NCBI RefSeq assembly: GCF_027532945.1
Contig: NZ_JAPZTZ010000020.1
Location: 1 to 64,000 of the forward strand
DNA: 64,000 nt
Reading direction: 5' to 3'
Source of the DNA: Phreatobacter sp.
Lineage (GTDB): Bacteria > Pseudomonadota > Alphaproteobacteria > Rhizobiales > Phreatobacteraceae
This document shows positions 25,261-34,996 of the stretch, piece by piece; within the stretch, counting starts at the first letter, position 1; each line of letters starts with the position of its first letter. A program made the position numbers and the translations under genes. Under the pieces are notes generated by a model. That model did no database searches. It was not told the origin of the DNA and saw only the letters and a program-made list of their open reading frames with translations.

Positions 25261-26706
25261 TCAGGCCAGCGTGTAGGCGGTCTTCACCGTGGTGTAGAAC
25301 TCGCGGGCATAGGCACCCTGCTCGCGCGGACCATAGCTCGAGCCCTTCCGGCCGCCGAACGGCACGTGATAGTCGACGCCAGCCGTCGGCAGGTTGACCA
25401 TCACCATGCCGGCCTCGGCATTGCGCTTGAAGTGCGAGGAGTACTTCAGCGAGGTCGTGCAGATGCCCGCCGACAGACCGAACTCGGTGTCGTTGGCGAT
25501 CGCCAGCGCCTCGTCATAGCCCTTGGCGCGGATCACCGCCGCGACCGGCCCGAAAATCTCCTCGCGGGCGATGCGCATGGTGTTGGCGACGCCGGTGAAC
25601 AGAGCCGGCTGCAGGAAGAAGCCGGGATTGTCGCGGTTCAGCCGCTCGCCGCCCCAGTGGAGCTTGGCGCCCTCGTCGCGGCCGATGGCGATGTACTTCT
25701 CGTCCTGGTCGAGCTGGCTCTGGTCAACGACCGGGCCGATATGGGTGCCGGACTTCAGCGCATCGTCGACGACGAGGCCCTTCAGCCGCTCGGTCAGCGC
25801 ATCGACGAACTTGTCGTGGATGCCATCGGTGACGATGAGGCGCGAGGAGGCGGTGCAGCGCTGGCCGGTGGAGAAGAAGGCGCCGTTGGCGGCGCATTCC
25901 ACCGCCACCGCAAGGTCGGCGTCATCCAGCACCACGAGCGGGTTCTTGCCACCCATCTCCAACTGGACCTTCTTCATCGGGTTGGCAGCGACGCAGGCCG
26001 CGGCGATGCGCCGGCCGGTCGAGACCGAGCCGGTGAAGGAGATGGCGTGGACGTCCGGATGCTCCAGCATGGCCTGACCGACCACCGAGCCGCGGCCCAT
26101 GACGAGGTTGAGCACGCCCTTCGGCAGGCCGGCGCGGTTGAGGATGTCGACCAGCGCCCAGGTCGAGCCCGGCACGAGGTCGGCCGGCTTGATGACGACG
26201 GTGTTGCCGTAGGCGAGCGCCGGGGCGATTTTCCAGCAGGGAATGGCGATGGGGAAGTTCCACGGCGTGATCATGCCGATGACGCCCACCGCCTCGCGGG
26301 TGATCTCGATGCCGACGCCCGGGCGAATCGAATTCACCAGCTCGCCGTTGAGCCGCAGAGCCTCCGCGGCGAAGAAGGACAGGATCTGGCCGGCGCGGGC
26401 GACCTCGCCGATGCCCTCGGGCAGGGTCTTGCCCTCCTCGCGGGAGAGCAGCGCGCCGAGCTCTTCCTTGCGCGCCATGACCTCGTTCGAGGCCTTCATC
26501 AGCACATCGTAGCGCAGCTGAGGGTTCGAGCGGCTCCAGGCCGGGAAGGCTTCCTTGGCGGCGGCGACGGCGGCGTTCAGGTCCTCGACCGTGCCCTGGG
26601 CGTACTCGCCGACCACCTCGGTGGTGTTGGACGGGTTGAGGTTCGGCGCCGCCTTGGCGGGGGAGACGAACTCGCCGGCGATGAAGTTGCGGAAGACGGT
26701 GGTCAT
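25261..26706 (-). CDS. NAD(P)-dependent aldehyde dehydrogenase
   Basis: A 481-residue aldehyde dehydrogenase. It has PWNFPIAIP, the cofactor loop FTGSVSTGRRI, the catalytic glutamate in LEMGGKNP and the catalytic cysteine in FFSTGQRCTASSR. ATG 26706 follows GAGGAGG. The N-terminus and overall pattern resemble alpha-ketoglutaric-semialdehyde dehydrogenases, but members acting on other semialdehydes look alike. Convergent with the SDR gene, with 39 bases between the stops. Confidence 0.9.
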   Translation of the reverse strand: MTTVFRNFIAGEFVSPAKAAPNLNPSNTTEVVGEYAQGTVEDLNAAVAAAKEAFPAWSRSNPQLRYDVLMKASNEVMARKEELGALLSREEGKTLPEGIGEVARAGQILSFFAAEALRLNGELVNSIRPGVGIEITREAVGVIGMITPWNFPIAIPCWKIAPALAYGNTVVIKPADLVPGSTWALVDILNRAGLPKGVLNLVMGRGSVVGQAMLEHPDVHAISFTGSVSTGRRIAAACVAANPMKKVQLEMGGKNPLVVLDDADLAVAVECAANGAFFSTGQRCTASSRLIVTDGIHDKFVDALTERLKGLVVDDALKSGTHIGPVVDQSQLDQDEKYIAIGRDEGAKLHWGGERLNRDNPGFFLQPALFTGVANTMRIAREEIFGPVAAVIRAKGYDEALAIANDTEFGLSAGICTTSLKYSSHFKRNAEAGMVMVNLPTAGVDYHVPFGGRKGSSYGPREQGAYAREFYTTVKTAYTLA

Positions 26707-26845
26707 GGGCGGGGCCTCCTCGGATCGGCATGGCGGATGGTGCGGCGCGGGCCGCCCGTCCGTTCGGGGGCGGCACAGAACCACACTCGCCGCGTGCCGA
26801 CCAGCCGCCCCGTCGCATAACGGGAGGGCGGGCTTTGCAGGCGCT

Positions 26846-27430
26846 TCAGGCCCCTGACGCACCCAGCGTGCGGAAACGGGTCTCAAGCCTCGCCACGCCC
26901 TCGGTTCCAAGCCCGTCGACTCCGCCGATGACCGTGTCGCGGATGGGTCCGACGCCAATGAAGCCGAGGATGTTGCGCTTGAGGGCCTTCAGGCTGTGGG
27001 CCCCGTAGAACCAGCGATAGACGAAGCCGGGCATGCCCATGGTGACGACGACATGGGCGCTGCGGCCAGCCATCAGCTTCTCGGGAAATCCCTTGTCGCG
27101 GTAGCGGAACGCGAAGCCGGGGCGGCCGACCTGCTCGAAGAAGCCCTTGAGAAGGGCGGGCATGGAGCCGAGCCAGAGCGGATAGAGGATGAGCCAGTGC
27201 TCGGCCCAGGCCAGCGTCTCCTGCGCGGCGCGGGCCGCATCCGGGGCGGTACCGGTCTCGAAATCGGTCTTGGTGGCGAGCAGCGGCAGGTGCAGCGTCG
27301 CGACCTCGATGACGCGGACCTCATGGCCCGCCTCCGCCGCGCCGGCCGCATAGGCCGCACCCAACCGGCGGCACAGACGCTCCGGCGCAGGGTCCGGATG
27401 CCCCTGGATGATGGCGATACGCCGTCCCAT
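26846..27430 (-). CDS. NAD(P)H:quinone reductase, flavodoxin fold
   Basis: A 194-residue protein of the Flavodoxin_2 family (NQO1/KefF/MdaB type). IIQGHPDP at the N-terminus, YPLWLGSMPALLKGFFEQV in the centre and MGMPGFVYRWFYG later are the FMN/FAD-binding loops of the family. It would carry out two-electron reduction of quinones. It starts 9 bases after the stop of the phasin-like gene and is probably co-transcribed with it. Confidence 0.85.
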   Translation of the reverse strand: MGRRIAIIQGHPDPAPERLCRRLGAAYAAGAAEAGHEVRVIEVATLHLPLLATKTDFETGTAPDAARAAQETLAWAEHWLILYPLWLGSMPALLKGFFEQVGRPGFAFRYRDKGFPEKLMAGRSAHVVVTMGMPGFVYRWFYGAHSLKALKRNILGFIGVGPIRDTVIGGVDGLGTEGVARLETRFRTLGASGA

Positions 27431-27439
27431 GGCCGGCCC

Positions 27440-27745
27440 TCACCCGCGCGATGGCGGGGCGGCGACCTCGGCGGCGGTGCGGGCGACGTCCTGCAGGTGC
27501 ATCGCCTCGTCGGCATAGGCGCCGAGGGTCTCGGCGGCGAAGCGCAGCTCGATGTCGATGAAGTCGAGCGGCGAGCGGATCGAGGACCAGGCGCGGATGC
27601 GCTCGCCCTGGGCCTTCAGCCGCTCGGCGGCAAAATCGCGCAGTTCGGCGCCAACGGCCGTCGCGACCGCCGGCAGGGCGGCGGCATAGGCCGCGAGATC
27701 GGCGGGGCCGGGAGCGGATGCGGGCGAGGGAGTCCGTGCGAGCAT
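27440..27745 (-). CDS. Phasin-like small helical protein
   Basis: A 101-residue protein. After an Ala/Pro-rich start it is a long amphipathic helix series (ELRDFAAERLKAQGERIRAW, then DFIDIELRFAAETLGAYADE) like the Phasin_2 domain, whose members coat polyhydroxyalkanoate granules. ATG 27745 follows AGGAGG; the longer frame has no site. Similarity to phasins is by pattern only, and no PHA gene is adjacent. First gene of a two-gene operon with the quinone reductase. Confidence 0.6.
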   Translation of the reverse strand: MLARTPSPASAPGPADLAAYAAALPAVATAVGAELRDFAAERLKAQGERIRAWSSIRSPLDFIDIELRFAAETLGAYADEAMHLQDVARTAAEVAAPPSRG

Positions 27746-27909
27746 GGGAACCTCCTGTGTGACCATGTAGCGAGAATGAACGTTTCCGACCTGCCGGTCG
27801 CTGCGCTGGATCAACTGGCCGACGGCCTGTCATGCCGGCTGTCCCCTTTCCGTCGGCGGCGGAACCGCCCTAGTCTGCGGACCCTTCTGCACCCGGCCCC
27901 GGACAGGAC

Positions 27910-29103
27910 ATGCCCAGACCGCGCCCCTCGACAGCGCTCGACCACATCCGCGTCCTCGATCTCACGCGCGTGCGCGCAGGGCCAACATGCTGCCGCGTGC
28001 TCGCCGATTTCGGCGCCGACGTCATCAAGATCGAGGCCCCGCCCGGCGTCGATCCGAACGAGAACATGTCGGGCGACCGCCACGGCTTCGACATGCAGAA
28101 CCTGCATCGCAACAAGCGGTCGCTGGCCCTCAACCTCAAGACGCCCGAGGGCCGCGCGGTGTTCCTCAAGCTGGTCGAGACCGCCGACGTGGTCGTCGAG
28201 AACTACCGGCCGGACGTGAAGGACCGCCTCGGCATCGGCTACGAGGCCCTCAGGTCTGTGAACCCGCGCATCATCCTCGCCTCGGTCTCCGGCTTCGGCC
28301 AGACCGGCCCCTACCGCACCCGTGCCGGCTTCGACCAGATCGCGCAGGGGATGGGTGGCCTCATGGCCATCACCGGACATCCCGGCGAGGGGCCGATGCG
28401 CGCCGGCATCGCCGTCGCCGACTCAGCCGCCGGGGTCTATGCCGCCACCGGCATCCTCGTGGCGCTGGCAGAGCGTGAGAAGTCCGGCGAGGGCCAGTGG
28501 GTGCAGACCTCGCTGCTCCAGGCCATGATCGCCATGTGCGACTTCCAGGCAGCCGTCTACACGGTCGAGGGCAAGGTGCCGCCGCAGAACGGCAACGACC
28601 ACCCCCATTCCACGCCCATGGGCGTCCTGCCCACCGCCGACGGCTACATCAATGTCGGCGTCGGCGGCGAGGGCCAGTGGAAGAGCTTCTGCAAGGCCAT
28701 CGGCCGCGACGACCTCGCCGACCATCCCGACTATGCCGACGCCAAGCTGCGCTTCACGAACCGCCCGGCCCTGATGGGCCTGCTCGGCGACCTGTTCCGG
28801 ACCCAGTCCACGGCCCATTGGCTGGACCTGCTGGAGAGCGAGCGCGTCCCGGCAGGGCCGATCTACACGATGGACGAGGTCTTCGCCGATCCGCAGGTCG
28901 AGCATCTCGGCATGGCCGTGCCGATCCATCACCATGCCCGCGGCGACATCCGCCTCATCGCCCAGCCGCTGGTCATGTCGCGCACGCCCTGGTCCATCGA
29001 GACGCCCGTCGCCGAGCCCGGCGAACATACCGACGAGGTGCTGGCCGAGGCCGGCTTCTCACCCGACGAGATCGCCGGCCTGCGCGCCGCACGCGTCGTC
29101 TGA
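27910..29103 (+). CDS. Class III CoA-transferase (CaiB/BaiF family)
   Basis: A 397-residue CoA-transferase. RVLDLTRVRAGPTCCRVLADFGADVIKIE is the usual N-terminal fold and D171 in the segment IAVADSAAG is the expected CoA-thioester aspartate. HPHSTPMGVLPTADGYI and YTMDEVFADPQ follow the family pattern. It moves CoA between a donor thioester and a free carboxylic acid. It is the first gene of a likely operon with a crotonase and an SDR, so it may activate the substrate of that route. Confidence 0.92.
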   Translation: MPRPRPSTALDHIRVLDLTRVRAGPTCCRVLADFGADVIKIEAPPGVDPNENMSGDRHGFDMQNLHRNKRSLALNLKTPEGRAVFLKLVETADVVVENYRPDVKDRLGIGYEALRSVNPRIILASVSGFGQTGPYRTRAGFDQIAQGMGGLMAITGHPGEGPMRAGIAVADSAAGVYAATGILVALAEREKSGEGQWVQTSLLQAMIAMCDFQAAVYTVEGKVPPQNGNDHPHSTPMGVLPTADGYINVGVGGEGQWKSFCKAIGRDDLADHPDYADAKLRFTNRPALMGLLGDLFRTQSTAHWLDLLESERVPAGPIYTMDEVFADPQVEHLGMAVPIHHHARGDIRLIAQPLVMSRTPWSIETPVAEPGEHTDEVLAEAGFSPDEIAGLRAARVV

Positions 29104-29137
29104 CCCCACGCCCTTTTCGAGACCGAAGGACTCATCC

Positions 29138-29938
<801 letters not shown>

Positions 29939-29949
29939 GGAGAAAGGTC

Positions 29950-30723
29950 ATGGATCTCGGCCTCGCGGGCAAGAAGGTCATCGTCACGGGCGCCTCGAAG
30001 GGGATCGGGCGCGCCTGCGCTGAGGTCTTCGCCGCCGAGGGCGCCCATGTGGTCATGGTGGCGCGCGATGCGGCGCGGCTGAAAGCGGCTGCGGCGGAGA
30101 TCCAGGCCCGCCACCAGGGGCCGGTCGAGATCACCACGGCCGACCTCTCTCGCCCCGCCGACCGCGAGGCGCTCTGGGCGAACCACACCGACGCCAACAT
30201 CCTCATCAACAATGCCGGCGCCATCCCCGCAGGCGGCCTCCTCGACATCTCCATGGAGACCTGGGAGGAGGCCTGGGCGCTCAAGGTGATGGGCTACATC
30301 CACCTCACCAAGCTTGCCCTCGGCGGCATGAAGGAACGGGGTGGTGGCGTCATCGTCAACATAATCGGCATGGCCGGCCGCCTGCCGCGCTACAGCTATG
30401 TCTGCGGCGGCGCCGGCAATGCCGCACTCATGGCCTTCACCGGTGCCGCCGGTGGCAAGTCGCAGGAATGGGGCGTGCGCATCTTCGGCATCAACCCCGC
30501 CGGCACGCGCACCGACCGCATCATCTCGCTGTCCAAGAAACGGGCACTCGATGCCTTCGGCGACGAGAGCCGCTGGGAAGAGATGCTGACCGACCTGCCG
30601 CTCGGCCGCCTCATCGACCCGAAGGAAATCGCCAACGCGGCGGCATTTCTCGCCTCTCCCGCCTGCGGATACGTCTCGGGCGCGACCCTCGACATCGACG
30701 GCGGCCTCGCCTTCAAGGGCTGA
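29950..30723 (+). CDS. SDR-family protein with altered catalytic residues
   Basis: A 257-residue SDR. The cofactor site TGASKGIG and the structural NNAG are intact. The catalytic Ser, Tyr and Lys positions fall on Gly, Gly and Asn in NIIGMAGRLPRYSYVCGGAGN. It ends with SGATLDIDGGLAFKG as usual. Either it uses other residues or it has a non-standard function. ATG 29950 with AGGAGAAAGG upstream is preferred over ATG 29935, which overlaps the crotonase stop (ATGA). Third gene after CoA-transferase and crotonase. Confidence 0.85.
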   Translation: MDLGLAGKKVIVTGASKGIGRACAEVFAAEGAHVVMVARDAARLKAAAAEIQARHQGPVEITTADLSRPADREALWANHTDANILINNAGAIPAGGLLDISMETWEEAWALKVMGYIHLTKLALGGMKERGGGVIVNIIGMAGRLPRYSYVCGGAGNAALMAFTGAAGGKSQEWGVRIFGINPAGTRTDRIISLSKKRALDAFGDESRWEEMLTDLPLGRLIDPKEIANAAAFLASPACGYVSGATLDIDGGLAFKG

Positions 30724-30848
30724 GCCGAGGCGCGACAAGGCGCCTCGCTCACCCTTGCCGACTTGGCTCATGTCTTGCTTATGATACAAGCCTCTCCGGA
30801 GGCACCCCTTCGCCGCGCGCGGCAAGGGCCTGGAAGGAAGACCCCAGC

Positions 30849-32645
30849 ATGGCTCGTTTCACCACCCGGCCGGAGATCGACGGCACGTTCGGCGTCGTCG
30901 CCACGACGCACTGGATCGCCTCGGCCGTCGCCATGGGCATCCTGGAGCGCGGCGGCAACGCTTTCGATGCCGGCTGTGCGGCAGCCTTCACCCTCCAGGT
31001 GGTCGAGCCGCACCTGAACGGCCCCGGCGGCGACGTGCCGGTAATCCTCTATGACGTCAGGAAGGGCGAGGTGGAGGTCATCTGCGGCCAGGGCCCTGCC
31101 CCCGCCGGCGCCACCATCGACCATTACCACTCGCTTGGCCTCGACCTCGTGCCCGGCACCGGACTCCTCGCCACCTGCATTCCCGGCGCCTTCGACACCT
31201 GGATGCTGATGCTGCGCGACTACGGCACGATGCGCCCGCGCGACGTGCTGGAGGCCGCCATCGGCTATGCCCGCCATGGCTATCCGCTGGTCGAGCGCAT
31301 CACCGACACGATCAAGACCGTGGAGAGCCTATTCCGCGAGCACTGGGCCTCCTCGGCCGCCGTCTATCTGCCGGGCGGCGCCGTGCCAAAGCCCGGCGAC
31401 CTCTTCACCAACGTCAAGCTCGCCGAGACCTATGAGCGCATCCTCCGGGAATGCGAGGGCGGCACGCGCGAGCAGGAGATCGAGCGCGCCCGCAAGGCCT
31501 GGTCCCAGGGCTTCGTCGCCGAGGCCATCGACCGCTACTGCCGCACCGAGGCCGTCTTCGACGTCACCGGCCAGCACAATCGCGGCGTCCTCACCGGCCA
31601 GGACATGGCGACGTGGGAGGCCAGTGTCGAGGCGCCCATCCACTACGATTACGGCCGCTACCGCGTCTTCAAGCCGAGCACCTGGAGCCAGGGCCTCGCC
31701 TGCCTGCAGCAGCTCGCCCTCCTCAAGGGCTTCGATCTCGATGGCATCGACGTGGCCGGCCCCGACTTCGTCCACCTCGTCACCGAGGCCGCCAAGCTCG
31801 CCTTCGCCGACCGCGAGGCCTTCTATGGCGATCCGGCCTTCGTCGACGTGCCCATCGAGACGCTGCTCTCCGAGGCCTACAATGCCGAGCGCCGCAAGCT
31901 GATCGGCGACACCGCCTCGCTGGAGCTGCGCCCTGGGACCATTGCCGGCGCAGGCGGCAAGGTCGATGCCCGCGTCGCCTCCGGCAAGCGCGTGGCGGTC
32001 GGCGCGACGGGCGCCGGCGAGCCGACCGTCGGCGATATCGACACCGATCCGAACGGCGTCACCCGCGGCGACACAGTCCATTTCGACATCATCGACCGCT
32101 GGGGCAACATGGTCTCCTCGACCCCCTCGGGCGGCTGGCTGCAATCCTCGCCGGTCATCCCCGAGCTCGGCTTCTGCCTCGGCTCGCGAGCCCAGATGTT
32201 CTGGCTTGACGAGACCCACCCGGCCGCCCTCGTCCCCGGCAAGCGTCCGCGCTCGACGCTCACCCCGACCATCGCCTTCCGCGATGGAGCGCCCTATCTC
32301 GCCTGGGGGTCGCCCGGCGGCGACCAGCAGGACCAGTGGATCCCGCAGATGTTCCTTCGCCACGTCCATGCCGGCATGAACATCCAAGAGGCCATCGATG
32401 CGCCCGCCTGGCACACCGAGCATTTCCCCGGCTCGTTCTGGCCGCGCACCTCGCGCCCGGGCGTCATCGTGGTGGAGAGCCGCTTTCCGCAGGCGACCAT
32501 CGACGAGCTGCGCCGTCGCGGCCACGAGGTCGAGGTCGGCGGCGCCTGGTCGGAGGGCCGCCTCACCGGCGCCCGCAAGGATGGCCTGCGCCTCAAGGCC
32601 GGCGCCAATCCCAGGGGCATGCAGGGCTACGCGGTGGGCCGATGA
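30849..32645 (+). CDS. Gamma-glutamyltransferase-family Ntn hydrolase
   Basis: A 598-residue protein of the gamma-glutamyltranspeptidase family. It has GGNAFDAGCAA and GPGGDVPVILYD in the large-subunit part. T409, in the segment GDTVHFDIIDRWGN, is the expected self-cleavage nucleophile, and SSTPSGGWLQSSPVIPELG follows. No signal peptide is seen, so it is probably cytosolic, unlike secreted Ggt. Family members transfer or hydrolyse gamma-glutamyl groups, and some open lactams or act on acylated amino acids. AGGAAG precedes ATG 30849. It leads a run with a DUF1028 gene and a Dpp-type transporter. Confidence 0.88.
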   Translation: MARFTTRPEIDGTFGVVATTHWIASAVAMGILERGGNAFDAGCAAAFTLQVVEPHLNGPGGDVPVILYDVRKGEVEVICGQGPAPAGATIDHYHSLGLDLVPGTGLLATCIPGAFDTWMLMLRDYGTMRPRDVLEAAIGYARHGYPLVERITDTIKTVESLFREHWASSAAVYLPGGAVPKPGDLFTNVKLAETYERILRECEGGTREQEIERARKAWSQGFVAEAIDRYCRTEAVFDVTGQHNRGVLTGQDMATWEASVEAPIHYDYGRYRVFKPSTWSQGLACLQQLALLKGFDLDGIDVAGPDFVHLVTEAAKLAFADREAFYGDPAFVDVPIETLLSEAYNAERRKLIGDTASLELRPGTIAGAGGKVDARVASGKRVAVGATGAGEPTVGDIDTDPNGVTRGDTVHFDIIDRWGNMVSSTPSGGWLQSSPVIPELGFCLGSRAQMFWLDETHPAALVPGKRPRSTLTPTIAFRDGAPYLAWGSPGGDQQDQWIPQMFLRHVHAGMNIQEAIDAPAWHTEHFPGSFWPRTSRPGVIVVESRFPQATIDELRRRGHEVEVGGAWSEGRLTGARKDGLRLKAGANPRGMQGYAVGR

Positions 32646-32670
32646 GCGACGCGCGCGCAAAGGTGTCGGC

Positions 32671-33387
32671 ATGACCTGGTCGCTCATCGCCCGGGACGAG
32701 GCCACGGGGGCCATCGGCATCGCCGTGGCGACGCGGTTCTTCGCCGTCGGCGCGCTGCTGCCGCATATCGACCCGGCGGGCGGCGCCGTCGCCACCCAGG
32801 CGCTGCTCAACCCGACCTATGGCCCGCGCGGCCTGCGCCTCCTGCGCGAGGGCGTGCCGGCCGACGAGGTCCTGCGGTTCCTGATCGCCGCCGATGCCGG
32901 GGCAGACCATCGCCAGCTCCATGTCATGGATCGCGCCGGGCGCTTTGCCGCCCATACGGGCGGGGCCTGCGTCGACTGGTGCGGGCATGCCATCCACGAC
33001 GGCTTCTCGGTCGCCGGCAACATGCTGGCGGGCCCGGAGGTCATCGCCGAGACCGCCCGCGCCTTCCGCGACGGGGCCGGAACCCCCTTCGCCTGCCGGC
33101 TCATCGCGGCGCTCAAGGCCGGCGAGGCGGCCGGCGGCGACAAGCGCGGCAAGCAATCCGCCGCCATCCTCATCCACGAGGGCCAGGAATACCCGGCCCT
33201 GTCGCTGCGCGTCGACGACCATGCCGATCCGCTCGCCGAGCTCGAGCGGCTGGAAAAGGTCTCGCGCGAGCGCTTCGTCCATTTCGCCCGCTTCTTCGCC
33301 ACGGCGGAGGACCCGAGCGGCACTTTCGACCGCGACGTGATCAACGCCGCCATCGAGGCCGCCGTGGCCCGAGAGGCCGGCGGCTGA
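32671..33387 (+). CDS. DUF1028 family protein
   Basis: A 238-residue DUF1028 protein beginning MTWSLIARDEATGAIGIAVATR, with NPTYGPRGLRLLREG, GNMLAGPEVI and a C-terminal peptide-binding-like tail. The family has an Ntn-hydrolase-like fold and often stands beside gamma-glutamyltransferase and peptide transporter genes, as here. The biochemical activity is not established. It starts 25 bases after the preceding gene and is followed by the binding protein after 62 bases, so the set is probably one operon. Confidence 0.86.
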   Translation: MTWSLIARDEATGAIGIAVATRFFAVGALLPHIDPAGGAVATQALLNPTYGPRGLRLLREGVPADEVLRFLIAADAGADHRQLHVMDRAGRFAAHTGGACVDWCGHAIHDGFSVAGNMLAGPEVIAETARAFRDGAGTPFACRLIAALKAGEAAGGDKRGKQSAAILIHEGQEYPALSLRVDDHADPLAELERLEKVSRERFVHFARFFATAEDPSGTFDRDVINAAIEAAVAREAGG

Positions 33388-33449
33388 TCCCCTTCACCCC
33401 CAACCACCAGAAGCGCCCCAGGCGCCGACATCACCAGAGGACGACACGG

Positions 33450-34982
33450 ATGACCAAGTTGAAACTCCTGACCGCCGCCCTCCTCGCGGCCGGTGCCCTG
33501 ACCGCCGCAGCGCCCGCCTCCCATGCCCAGCAATCCGTTCTGCGCATCGGCCTGGCCGAGGACCCGGACGTGCTCGACCCCTCGCGCGGGCGCACCTATG
33601 TCGGCCGCATCGTCTTCGCGTCGATCTGCGACAAGCTCTTCGACATCGACGACAAGCTGAACATCGTGCCGCAGCTCGCCCTGTCGCACGAGACCTCGGC
33701 CGACGGCCTGACGGTCACCATCAAGCTGCGCCCCGGCGTCAAGTTCCACGACGGCGAGCCCATGGACGCCGAGGCGGTGAAGTTCAGCCTCGACCGCCAC
33801 CTGACCATGCAGGGCTCCTTCCGCCGCCCCGAGATCTCCGCCATCGACAAGGTCGAGGTCGTCGATCCGCTGACGGTGAAGCTGACCCTCAAGCAGCCTT
33901 TCTCGCCGCTCCTCGCCCAGCTCACCGACCGGGCCGGCATGATGGTCAGCCCCAAGGCGGCGCGTGAGGCCGGCGAGCGCTTCGGCTCGGCCCCGGTTTG
34001 CGCGGGCCCTTACCGCTTTGTCGAGCGCGTCCAGCAGGACCGCATCATCGTCGAGCGCTTCGCCGACTACTGGGACAAGGACAAGGTCACCATCCAGCGG
34101 ATCGAGTATCGGCCGATCACCGATGCCACCGTGCGCCTCGCCAACCTGCGCTCCGGCCAGCTTGACCTGATCGAGCGCGCGCTCGCCACCGACATCCCGC
34201 AGATCCGCACCAATGCGCAGCTGCGCATGGCGGTCGGCGTGGACCTCGGCTATCAGGGCATCACCCTCAACATCGCCAAGTCCGATGCCGGCCGGCAGGC
34301 CTTTGGCCGGGACCCCCGGATCATCCAGGCCTTCTCGCTCGCCATCGATCGGCAGGCGCTCAATCAGGTGGTCTTCAACGGCTCGGCCATGCCGGGCAAC
34401 CAGTGGGTGAACCCCGAGAACCCCTACTTCCAGTCGCGCCATCCCGTGCCGCAGCGTGACGTCGCCAAGGCCCGCCAGCTGATGCAGGCGGCCGGCGTGC
34501 GCGGGCCGCTCGCCATCGACTTCATGGTGCCGAACAACCCTGAGGTCCGTCAGGTCGCCGAGGTGCTGCAGGCCATGACGGCGGAAGCCGGCTTCGACCT
34601 GAAGATCCGCGTCACCGAATTCGCGACCTCCCTCCAGGAGGCCGAGCAGGGCCGCTACCAGGCCTATATGCTGAACTGGTCGGGCCGCACGGATCCGGAC
34701 GGCAACTCCTACTCGTTCCACGCCTGCAACCAGCCGCTGAATTATTCCGGCTATTGCAGCCAGGCCGCCGATGCCCTGCTCAACGAGGCGCGGACCAAGA
34801 CGAGCCAGGCCGAGCGCAAGGCCATCTACGAGAAGCTCAGCGACATCCTGCTGGCCGAGGGCGGCATCGTTTACCTGTACCACCGCCCGGTCGTCATCGT
34901 GCACTCGGTCCGCCTGGAGGGCTTCAAGGCCCTGCCGGATGGCCTTGTCCGCGTCGTCGGCCTGCGCTTCCGCGGCAACTGA
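33450..34982 (+). CDS. Family 5 solute-binding protein (peptide-type ABC importer)
   Basis: A 510-residue SBP_bac_5 protein. It has a Sec signal peptide (MTKLKLLTAALLAAGALTA, cleavage after SHA), mature start VLRIGLAEDPDVLDPSRG, IKLRPGVKFHDGEPMDAEA and a YRFVERVQQDRI segment. The TDPDGNSYSFHACNQPLNYSG region near the C-terminus resembles glutathione- and opine-type binding proteins. Given the gamma-glutamyltransferase-family gene upstream, a gamma-glutamyl peptide such as glutathione is a reasonable guess for the ligand. Its operon supplies two permeases but no ATPase. Confidence 0.91.
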   Translation: MTKLKLLTAALLAAGALTAAAPASHAQQSVLRIGLAEDPDVLDPSRGRTYVGRIVFASICDKLFDIDDKLNIVPQLALSHETSADGLTVTIKLRPGVKFHDGEPMDAEAVKFSLDRHLTMQGSFRRPEISAIDKVEVVDPLTVKLTLKQPFSPLLAQLTDRAGMMVSPKAAREAGERFGSAPVCAGPYRFVERVQQDRIIVERFADYWDKDKVTIQRIEYRPITDATVRLANLRSGQLDLIERALATDIPQIRTNAQLRMAVGVDLGYQGITLNIAKSDAGRQAFGRDPRIIQAFSLAIDRQALNQVVFNGSAMPGNQWVNPENPYFQSRHPVPQRDVAKARQLMQAAGVRGPLAIDFMVPNNPEVRQVAEVLQAMTAEAGFDLKIRVTEFATSLQEAEQGRYQAYMLNWSGRTDPDGNSYSFHACNQPLNYSGYCSQAADALLNEARTKTSQAERKAIYEKLSDILLAEGGIVYLYHRPVVIVHSVRLEGFKALPDGLVRVVGLRFRGN

Positions 34983-34996
34983 TCCTGTAGCGACCC

